Source: Streptomyces sp. NBC_00335
GTDB taxonomy: Bacteria; Actinomycetota; Actinomycetes; Streptomycetales; Streptomycetaceae
Reading direction: 5' to 3'
Assembly: GCF_036127095.1 (NCBI RefSeq)
Contig: NZ_CP108006.1
Location: 2,728,001 to 2,792,000, forward strand
DNA: 64,000 nt
Shown here: piece after piece, positions 57,877 through 64,000 of the stretch
How positions within the stretch are numbered: the stretch's first letter is position 1
Layout of the letters: each line of letters opens with the position of its first letter
Made by a program: the position numbers and the translations under genes
The notes under the pieces: model-generated
The model's input: the letters and a program-made list of their open reading frames with translations, nothing else
What the model was told of the DNA's origin: nothing
Databases searched by the model: none

Positions 57877-59417
57877 GACGAGGTCGCCTCTCCGTCCCGC
57901 TCCGCCGCGCCGCTCGGTGCGGAACGCTCGGTGGTGACCCCCGTGACGACCTGGTCCCCGGGGCGCAGCGCGTCGGCCTGGACCGGGTCGACGGCGACGT
58001 ATCCGCCGCCGCTCGTCAGTTCGCGTACCTCGACCCGGCGTTGCTCGTTGCCCGCCGTCACCACGGTGACGTGCAGTGTTCCCTGGCGTCCGGCCGTCAC
58101 CGCGGTCACCGGGACGATCAGCTGCTCGGCTCCGGTGGACGCGGCCTGGACGGTGACCCGTACGTCCTGACCGGACAGGTTCGCCGCGAGCGCGCTGTCG
58201 GGGCGCAGGACGATCAGGTACCCCTCGCCGCCGGCCGCCGGTTGCTGCTCGTCGTCCTCGTCGCGCCGGGCCGTGCTGGGGGTGGTGGCCACGGACACGA
58301 GGCGGGCCGGCGTCTTCTTCCGGTCGAGTTCGGCGTAGACCTCGGCGGGCTGACCGTCCTTCAGGAGTTCCACCTGGAGGGCGTTGACGTACGCGTGGAC
58401 GACGAGTTCCCCGGCGGACACCGTCATCACCGACTCGCCCGCGGGGCTGCCGGCGCGCGCGCCGACCGTGTCCACGCGGGCCGGGAATCCGTTCAGGAAC
58501 ACGACCTCGGAGGCCGGGAGTTCCGGTCCGTCCGATGCCTGGGCGTCGGCCAGCTCGCTCTGCGCGATCCGCCGGTCCTCGATGGCCCGGTCCAGCGCAC
58601 GGCGGGCGGCCTTCACCGCGTTCGCCGCCTGCGTACGGTCCTCGCCGGCGGGAACCTTGCCGAGGGCGTAGTAGGCGTCGCTGAGGGCGGTCTGCGCGTC
58701 CTCGACGGCCCGGGCCGCCGCGCGGGTCGCCGCGACCGCGGCCTTGACGTCCGCGCCGGCGTCGTCGGTCGCCGAAGGCGGTTCGTACCCGATGGAGGCG
58801 TAGAAGTCCCTCAGCGCCTTCTTCGTACCGGGTCCGAACGCGCCGCGCTCGTCCGACCCCGCCGGGAATCCGAGTTTCCCGAGGGCCTCCTGGAGTTGGC
58901 GGACGTCCTGGCCGCGGGCTCCCGGCTTCAGGTCGCGGTAGGCGGGCACCTTGCCCTCCAGGGCGAAGACCGGGCGCCCGGATATCTCCACCAGTACCTG
59001 CCCGGGCCGTATCGAGTCGCCCGCCTTCATGGGAACCCGGCTGACCACCGGGGCGCCGCCCTCGCCGCCGGCGCCCGCCTGCGGAGCGATCGTGACCGTC
59101 TGCCCCGCCACCACTTTGCCGCGCGTGACCACGTCGGTCGTGAGCACGCGCTTCTCCACGGGCCGGGTGAGCAGGGACTGCCGGGGCGCACCCGCCTCGG
59201 CGGCCCGCTGGGCGGGCGACTTGATCCACATGCCCGCCCCCACGCCGGCGGCGGAGAAGAGCGTCGCGGTGGCAACGACACCCATCAGGGCGCGACGGCC
59301 CCGGAACGGGGAGCCGCTGCCGTGCCGGCCCTTGTGGGGGAGCTCGCCGATGTCCACGTCGTCGAGGGGGCCGGCCTCCAACGGACCTTCGTCCGGGGCC
59401 GGGTGCTCCCTCTTCAC
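57873..59417 (-). CDS. HlyD/MacA-like adaptor with peptidoglycan-binding domain
   Basis: A 514-residue protein: N-terminal cytoplasmic tail, one helix near 45-65 (MGVVATATLFSAAGVGAGMW), then a lipoyl/barrel-type adaptor fold (VTIAPQAGAGGEGGAPVVSR, ISGRPVFAL). A peptidoglycan-binding domain follows (PGARGQDVRQLQEALGKLGF), then a coiled coil (about 225-300) and barrel ends. Start GTG overlapping the lipoprotein stop. It anchors the MacB-like pump in the wall. Confidence 0.88.
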   Translation of the reverse strand: MKREHPAPDEGPLEAGPLDDVDIGELPHKGRHGSGSPFRGRRALMGVVATATLFSAAGVGAGMWIKSPAQRAAEAGAPRQSLLTRPVEKRVLTTDVVTRGKVVAGQTVTIAPQAGAGGEGGAPVVSRVPMKAGDSIRPGQVLVEISGRPVFALEGKVPAYRDLKPGARGQDVRQLQEALGKLGFPAGSDERGAFGPGTKKALRDFYASIGYEPPSATDDAGADVKAAVAATRAAARAVEDAQTALSDAYYALGKVPAGEDRTQAANAVKAARRALDRAIEDRRIAQSELADAQASDGPELPASEVVFLNGFPARVDTVGARAGSPAGESVMTVSAGELVVHAYVNALQVELLKDGQPAEVYAELDRKKTPARLVSVATTPSTARRDEDDEQQPAAGGEGYLIVLRPDSALAANLSGQDVRVTVQAASTGAEQLIVPVTAVTAGRQGTLHVTVVTAGNEQRRVEVRELTSGGGYVAVDPVQADALRPGDQVVTGVTTERSAPSGAAERDGEATSS

Positions 59418-59875
59418 TTCCCTGCCCGCTGCTCTGCGGCCGCGAGGCAGGCGAGCTCGGCTTCCTTGTCGATCTCGGAGTCCTTCGGCATCGCGTACGT
59501 CCCGGTCCGGGGATCGGGGTCGCCGTACTCCTTGTGCCCCTTCCCCCGCATACAGGTGACGAATTCGGTGAGGAGGGACAGCTCCCACTGCGTGACCGGG
59601 ACCTGTACGTCCGCCGGGGCGACCGCGCGGCAGGCCCGGTAGGCCTTGCCCAGCCTCGCGGCATCCACACCGTCGTCGGTGCGCGCCTTGCCGTCGATAA
59701 CCTTGACGCCCTGCCCGTCCATGCAGGTCGTGTACGCCTCGACGCTGCGGGAACCGACCTCGGCGGCGCCGGTCTCGTCCCCCCCGGGCGTGCCCGGGTC
59801 GGAGCAGGCGGTCAGCGTCATACCGCCGAGGAGGAGAGCCACCGCAAGGGCGCGCGTTCCCGTCACAGCCTTCAT
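59414..59875 (-). CDS. Lipoprotein 2 of the efflux operon
   Basis: A 153-residue lipoprotein with the lipobox LTAC near residue 25. It carries two short Cys motifs, TTCMDGQGVKV and VTCMRGKGHKEYG, of the C-M-x-G-x-G kind, spaced by about 55 residues; a third Cys is in CRAV. The ATG shares one base with the upstream TAA. The repeated motif recurs in lipoprotein 1 (CMKEKGFSY), so both may bind the same small ligand or peptide. Confidence 0.75.
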   Translation of the reverse strand: MKAVTGTRALAVALLLGGMTLTACSDPGTPGGDETGAAEVGSRSVEAYTTCMDGQGVKVIDGKARTDDGVDAARLGKAYRACRAVAPADVQVPVTQWELSLLTEFVTCMRGKGHKEYGDPDPRTGTYAMPKDSEIDKEAELACLAAAEQRAGK

Positions 59876-60780
59876 TACGTCCCCTGCATGATGCGTGCGG
59901 AACTCTCGACCAATGCCTTCTTGTTGGCGAGAATCTCGGAAAAGTGCTCGGCCTTCTTGTCGACATAGGCCTTCTGGTGGGCCTCCATGGCCGCGTACCA
60001 GATGCCCACGGTGTTGTTCTGCTGCTTGCAGGCGACATCGGCGGTGGCCACGGCGATCGCGGCCCGCGTCGCCGCCCCGGACTTCCATTCGGTGTCGTTC
60101 GCCGCATCGAGGGGGGTCCGGTAGGAGAAGCCCTTCTCCTTCATGCAGGCGGACCACTTCGTGAACGCCTCGGCCACCCGGCTGTCCTGCTGGACCTTCG
60201 CGTAGAGGCTGTAGAACTCGTTGCCGACGGTGAGGGGGTTGACGCCGTGCACGCCGCCCTTCTTCATCTCCTCGTCGACCTCCGCCGCACAGCCGCCTTC
60301 GCGCAGCGGCTTGCCGGCCGTGTCCGTGACGCCCTTCGCGGACCCGTTGTACACGGCCCGTTCCGCCGCGGTGGGCTCGTATCCGGGAGTGGTGCCCTTG
60401 TCCTTCGCGTCCTTGGCGGAGGGGTCCGCGTACCCGTGGAGCTGCGCCGCTTCGGTGTCGATGATGGTGAAGTACCGTGCGGGATCCGCACCGAGGTTGG
60501 GCAGGTCGGCCGTCGTCTGGGCATCGGTCAGCCAGGACATGCCGAATCGCTCCATGCAGCGCCGGGAGAGCACCGCCTGTGCCTGGGTGTAGGCGCGCAT
60601 CTCCTTCTCGCCGAGGACGTACTGGTTCATGGGCAGAGCGGGGACGTCGGCCGGACGCATCACCTTCGGGACCTGGCCGAGCGGCGGTTCCTCGTCCCCT
60701 CCGCCGCTGCCCGAGCATCCGGCGAGAGCGAAAGCACCCGCCATCGCCGTGATGATCACTGTCCCAGTTCGAGTTCTCAC
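59875..60780 (-). CDS. Lipoprotein 1 of the efflux operon
   Basis: A 301-residue lipoprotein: signal segment ending LAGC (Cys22), then a mostly helical domain with CMERFGMSW and SACMKEKGFSYRT. The GTG start at 60780 follows AAGGAGGTG. First gene of the five-gene operon, all of whose members overlap. It lies behind a 19-bp hairpin separating it from the secreted I36-like gene. Confidence 0.75.
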   Translation of the reverse strand: MRTRTGTVIITAMAGAFALAGCSGSGGGDEEPPLGQVPKVMRPADVPALPMNQYVLGEKEMRAYTQAQAVLSRRCMERFGMSWLTDAQTTADLPNLGADPARYFTIIDTEAAQLHGYADPSAKDAKDKGTTPGYEPTAAERAVYNGSAKGVTDTAGKPLREGGCAAEVDEEMKKGGVHGVNPLTVGNEFYSLYAKVQQDSRVAEAFTKWSACMKEKGFSYRTPLDAANDTEWKSGAATRAAIAVATADVACKQQNNTVGIWYAAMEAHQKAYVDKKAEHFSEILANKKALVESSARIMQGT

Positions 60781-60809
60781 CGCACCTCCTTCATGCTGTC
60801 CATGTCTGT

Positions 60810-60853
60810 GACACGGCGGTGAAGCCGGTCGGTTCCGGCTTCACCGCCGTGTC
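60810..60853 (-). terminator. 19-bp perfect hairpin before the efflux operon
   Basis: The arms 60810-60828 and 60835-60853 are exact reverse complements with a 6-nt loop. A second dyad, ACCGGCCGG/CCGGCCGGT (60874-60882 and 60890-60898), lies just upstream on the minus strand. They probably terminate or attenuate transcription from the I36-like gene into the operon. Confidence 0.8.
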
Positions 60854-60924
60854 GTTCAGATTCAGACACGGCTACCGGCCGGTGTGCCGCCGGCCGGTCG
60901 CCGCTGTCCTGTCGAGCGTGGTGA

Positions 60925-61299
60925 TCACGAGTACAGGGCGGAGGTGACCTCGTCGTTGAGGACCCCGTAGCCGGACAGGTTGACGTAGAAGCCGCTGGAA
61001 GCGCCGCCCTGACCCGCGTTCTCGTACACCTTGATGGCGCAGTTGGCGAAGCCCTTGTGCGAGGACGCCTCGTCGTTCCAGCTGCTGCTGAAGCCGGACG
61101 TGAAGTCCCAGTCGCCCGTGGTGCCGGTGCAAGAGGTGGTGCCGCCGGCGGTGACCGTGTAGGTGGAGCCGCCGTAGTTGCTGTTCCAGTAGAAGATGCC
61201 GATGACGGTCGCGGCGTTGGCGGGTGCTGCCGTCGCCACGGTGCCGCCGACCAGGGCGGCCGTACCGACCACCGCGGCGGCAAGCTTGCGCTTGAACAT
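60925..61299 (-). CDS. Secreted peptidase-inhibitor-I36-like protein
   Basis: A 124-residue exported protein: signal peptide MFKRKLAAAVVGTAALVGGT, cleaved near ANA-AT. A mature beta/gamma-crystallin-like domain follows, with YWNSNYGGSTYTV, two Cys (TTSCTG, ANCAIK) that may form a disulfide, and NLSGYGVLNDEV. The ATG at 61299 has GGAAGG upstream. The long extension to 61455 is not needed. It is the likely first gene or substrate next to the MacAB-type operon. Confidence 0.8.
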   Translation of the reverse strand: MFKRKLAAAVVGTAALVGGTVATAAPANAATVIGIFYWNSNYGGSTYTVTAGGTTSCTGTTGDWDFTSGFSSSWNDEASSHKGFANCAIKVYENAGQGGASSGFYVNLSGYGVLNDEVTSALYS

Positions 61300-61726
61300 G
61301 AGTTCGAACCTTCCGTTGAGGTACCCCCACGCGAGACGTGCGGGGCTGTGCAGGAAGGGGAGAGGAGCGTCTGGATTCGGCCGGAGTCCCCTCTCCGCCG
61401 GGAACAGCTGCCCTCGTGTCGCCTGAGGTGCGCTGGACAGGTGGTACCTAACCAAAGGCGCTCTGCGGTGTCGATGACTTCACGGGACAGCCGACCGGAA
61501 TCAGTTCATCTAATTACCGAGATACATATTTTCTGCGTTTCGGAATCCGCCCTCCCGGGGCAGTGACGTGGGACCTTCCGCCGCTTCGCACGGCGAAGGC
61601 CACCACGGCCGCTCCTCCGAGGAGAGCGTGTCTTTCCGGCCAGATCCACCGGGGCCGCGTCCGGCATTCGGTACCCCGGCCCCGGGTGGCCGGGGCGGCC
61701 GGGCGACCGGGTGGCCGGGGCGCGGC
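61300..61726. promoter_or_regulatory. Intergenic region with AT-rich promoter segment
   Basis: No gene seen. An unusually AT-rich island, TCATCTAATTACCGAGATAC followed by ATATTTTCTG (about 61506-61535), lies upstream of the I36-like gene and is a likely promoter for it on the minus strand. The 61670-61725 part is GC-rich intergenic sequence next to the DUF4097 stop. Confidence 0.5.
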
Positions 61727-62524
61727 TCAGGCCGCCGAGATGGCGATGTCGCCCGACGAGGTCCGTACGGCGAGCCGGGCGGTCGCGGACGGGTCCGCGG
61801 GGACGGTGATCTCGCGCTCGCCGGAGGTGGTGGAGATGTCGAGGGCGTACGGGGCCGCGGGAACCTTCACCTTGGCGTCGCCCGAGCTGGTCTTGACGGC
61901 GACCGAGGACGGCGTCTTCGCGAAGGCCAGGCGGACGTCGCCGGAGTCGGAACGGGCGTCCGCGTCCGGGCCGGCGAGCTCCTCGGCGGCGATCGAACCC
62001 GAGGACGTAGTGACCTTCAGCGGGCCCGCGATCCGGTCCGCCCGAACCGATCCGGAGGAGGTCCTGACGGTGGCGGCGGCCACCCCCGCCACCGTGACGC
62101 GACCACTGCTGCTCCCGGCCGTGACCGTGGCGGAGGCCGGCACCTCCAGCCGGTAGTCGACGGAACAGCGGCCGGAGCAATTGCCGTTGGTCAGGGTCAG
62201 TACGCCGTCGGAGAGCCGCTGGGCGGGCTCGGGCACGGTGTCGCCGCGGTAATGGACGGTACGGCGGACGGTGACGCCCGGGCCTGAACCGGCGACCACC
62301 TCGATGGATCCGCTGCCGGCGTCCGACACGTCGACCGCGGTGACGGCCCCGGCCACCGTGGCATCGGCGCTCGCCGTCTTCTCCGGGCCCCCGCGGGAGA
62401 CGAGCGTGCCCACGGAGCAGCCCGTCAGCAGGAGTCCCGCGGCGAGGGCCGCGGCGCCGTACCCGGCGGCGGTCGTGAAGGTGACGGTGGCCCTGGTACC
62501 GCGCGTACGCGTCTTCGTGGTCAT
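61727..62524 (-). CDS. DUF4097-like beta-solenoid lipoprotein
   Basis: A 265-residue lipoprotein: lipobox LTGC (Cys36), then a right-handed beta-solenoid made of repeats of the form (V/T)(R/K/T)TSSG(S/D)(V/I/A): VRTSSGSVRADRI, VTTSSGSIAAEE, VKTSSGDAKVKV, ISTTSGEREITV and VRTSSGDIAISA. DUF4097 proteins are cell-surface adhesin-like shells, often under sigma-factor control. ATG at 62524. A Cys pair (NCSGRC) near residue 115 is unusual in this fold. Confidence 0.8.
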   Translation of the reverse strand: MTTKTRTRGTRATVTFTTAAGYGAAALAAGLLLTGCSVGTLVSRGGPEKTASADATVAGAVTAVDVSDAGSGSIEVVAGSGPGVTVRRTVHYRGDTVPEPAQRLSDGVLTLTNGNCSGRCSVDYRLEVPASATVTAGSSSGRVTVAGVAAATVRTSSGSVRADRIAGPLKVTTSSGSIAAEELAGPDADARSDSGDVRLAFAKTPSSVAVKTSSGDAKVKVPAAPYALDISTTSGEREITVPADPSATARLAVRTSSGDIAISAA

Positions 62525-62877
62525 ACCGTCGATCGTGCCCGCGCGGTGGCCGCGGGGGCATGGTGCACGTGCCCGGATCCTGGGTGGGGTTAACCCCCCG
62601 ACGAGCGGGGCGGCCTGGGGGGCGTCCGCACAGTAGCGCCGTGCGCGTCGCGAGGCGGGCGGGACTTTGCGGACACGCCCTGGGTGTCTTGCCGATCAGC
62701 CCGGATCAGGGAGCGGTGTCTGACGCGCGCGATCGCAAGGCGGACGAGGGAGTCGACGCGACTGGAGCCCCCCCTGCTCGAACGAAGCCGAGAGCGTGGG
62801 GAAGTCGGCGAGTGACGACAACACGGCGAGCCTACGCGGCAGGCGCCGCGAGCCCGGCCTGATCGGCAAGACGCCCC
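62525..62877. other. Intergenic region without recognised gene
   Basis: About 350 bp between the divergently placed DUF4097 start and the sulfurtransferase stop. Short frames here carry no motif and no good ribosome-binding site. Confidence 0.5.
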
Positions 62878-63741
62878 CTAGCTCCCCCGCACGACCGGCC
62901 TGTCCGGGGACGGCATGCCCCACTCACTCCAAGAGCCGTCGTACACCGCGAGGTTCTCGTACCCGGCGAGGTCCGCGCCGAGCGCGAGCACGCAGGCCGT
63001 GACCCCGGAGCCGCAGCTGAAGTACAGCCGCTCCCGCTCCCCCGCTGCCGCCCCGAAGGCCGCGCGGAGTTCGGCGGCGGGGCGCATCAGCCCATCGGGG
63101 CGCTGCAGTTCCCCGAAGGGGAGGCTGACCGCGCCCGGCATGTGGCCCCCGCGCAGGCCCGGGCGGGGTTCGGGGGCGGTTCCGGCGAAGCGTTCGCGGG
63201 TCCGGGCGTCGAGCACCGCGGCGGCCGGATCGGACAAGGCCGCCGACACGGTGGCCGCGTCGACCACCAGCCCGGCGCGGGGCCGGGCCGCGAAGGAGCC
63301 GCGCGGGCCCTCGTACCCCGGCGGGCGCTCCTCCACCGGCCGGCCCGCGGCGACCCAGGCGGGCAGCCCGCCGTCGAGGACGGCGACCCGGTCGAAGCCC
63401 ATGGCGCGCAGCATCCACCAGGCGCGGGCGCTGGAGTAGATCCCGGCGCCGTCGTACGCGACGACCGTGCCGCCGTCGTCGACACCGAGGGCGCGCATCG
63501 CCTCGGCGAAGGCGGCGGGTCCGGGCATGGTGTGCGGGGCGGCGGCGGTGTGGTCGGACAGCGCGCCGTCGAGGTCGAAGGGACGGGCCCCCGGAATCCG
63601 CCGGTCCGCGTCGCGGTGCGCCCCGACGGAGGCGTCGAAGACGACGAGCCCGGGTATACCGAGGCGCTCCGCGAGCCAGTCGCCATCAACGAGGGGACCG
63701 GGCGGCACGAGGGAGCGGGATCGGGAACGGGCTGTGTCCAT
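62878..63741 (-). CDS. sseA: 3-mercaptopyruvate-type sulfurtransferase
   Basis: A 287-residue tandem rhodanese: first domain with VFDASVGAHRDADRRIPGAR, second with the active loop YFSCGSGVTACVLAL. The catalytic Cys in CGSGVT is the signature of mercaptopyruvate rather than thiosulfate sulfurtransferases. ATG at 63741. It transfers sulfur from mercaptopyruvate to thiol acceptors. The remaining 259 bp to the window end hold only repeat-like intergenic sequence. Confidence 0.92.
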   Translation of the reverse strand: MDTARSRSRSLVPPGPLVDGDWLAERLGIPGLVVFDASVGAHRDADRRIPGARPFDLDGALSDHTAAAPHTMPGPAAFAEAMRALGVDDGGTVVAYDGAGIYSSARAWWMLRAMGFDRVAVLDGGLPAWVAAGRPVEERPPGYEGPRGSFAARPRAGLVVDAATVSAALSDPAAAVLDARTRERFAGTAPEPRPGLRGGHMPGAVSLPFGELQRPDGLMRPAAELRAAFGAAAGERERLYFSCGSGVTACVLALGADLAGYENLAVYDGSWSEWGMPSPDRPVVRGS

Positions 63742-64000
63742 ACGGCACCTCCGGCAGAAGTCGGCGGGTCACCCGGGCAAGATCGACGACCCGCCGCCCA
63801 TCCTCCCCTCCCCCACCCCACTTCCTGCGAACGCATCCGCTTCGGGCACGCATTACCCGCCACGGGCCTGCCAGATCCAGCCCCGCCGACGTTCAATGCA
63901 CCCGCCTTGGGGCGCGTTGCCCGCGGCGGACCTGCCCCATCCAGCCCCGCCGGCCCTTGACGCGCGAGGTCCGGGGCGAAGCCCCGGGTCCTACGAGGCC

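Noticed and set aside
57112..59670. 852-residue fused ABC protein
   Set aside because: The N-terminal two thirds is Arg/Gly noise over the adaptor gene; the ATPase starts at the GTG at 57876.

Overview
The window is a high-GC actinomycete chromosome segment, almost certainly from a Streptomyces. Evidence: strong GC bias at third codon positions, many GTG/TTG starts, ATGA/GTGA stop-start overlaps, a conservon (cvnA-D), and Streptomyces-type families (DUF6479-like, NrtL, SHOCT, I36-like). From memory, the gene order resembles the S. coelicolor stretch between thrB/lysA and lon; I could not check this.

Layout. (1) 51-6973, minus strand: thrB, thrC, hom, lysA, the ArgS-like protein NrtL and a single-domain response regulator. 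(2) 7128-7199: tRNA-Arg(CCG). A perfect 106-bp copy of its 3' part plus terminator recurs at 12724-12829, bracketing a 5.6-kb relic island. The island holds a broken GntR/UTRA regulator, a YdcF-like protein, a NERD protein, an HTH-HNH protein, two tiny genes and a second decayed tRNA-Arg fragment. It has no integrase inside it, but an integrase remnant lies just beyond the second repeat. (3) 13120-21359, minus strand: a compact gene cluster that looks like a linaridin-type RiPP pathway of the legonaridin kind. It has two short Cys-free precursor-like peptides, an intercistronic hairpin, an HTTM-alpha/beta-hydrolase fusion, a DUF5819-like protein, a SAM methyltransferase, a tiny membrane protein, an ABC exporter, a phytoene-desaturase-like flavoprotein and an M23 peptidase. 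Divergently (21565-24024) lie an XRE regulator, an ImmA/IrrE metallopeptidase and a multi-pass membrane protein. (4) 24423-26714: a vWA operon whose first gene is truncated by a deletion. (5) 26888-33228: XdhC-like protein, DUF6479-like protein, an NHEJ module (LigD ligase, LigD polymerase, divergent Ku), a second decayed NERD paralogue and a secreted protein. (6) 33358-38829: lipoprotein plus orphan sensor kinase, TetR, and two divergent di-iron proteins. (7) 38943-45735: cell-wall functions (PBP, FtsW/RodA, NlpC/P60). (8) 45660-51561: conservon CvnA-D followed by a StyA-like flavin monooxygenase. (9) 51978-55739: PP2C-like protein, MarR, Lon. (10) 55841-61299: MacAB-type ABC efflux operon with two lipoproteins, preceded by a secreted I36-like protein. 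(11) DUF4097-like lipoprotein and a 3-mercaptopyruvate-type sulfurtransferase.

How it fits together: the core amino-acid operon ends at a tRNA that has served as an integration hotspot. Mobile DNA has built up there in at least two events, and the RiPP cluster sits directly next to the second att copy. Nearly all cluster genes overlap by 1-4 nt, so they should be one transcript. The candidate operator lies between the precursor genes and the XRE/ImmA pair, which suggests a protease-relieved repressor. All functional claims rest on reading motifs by eye; no database search was run.
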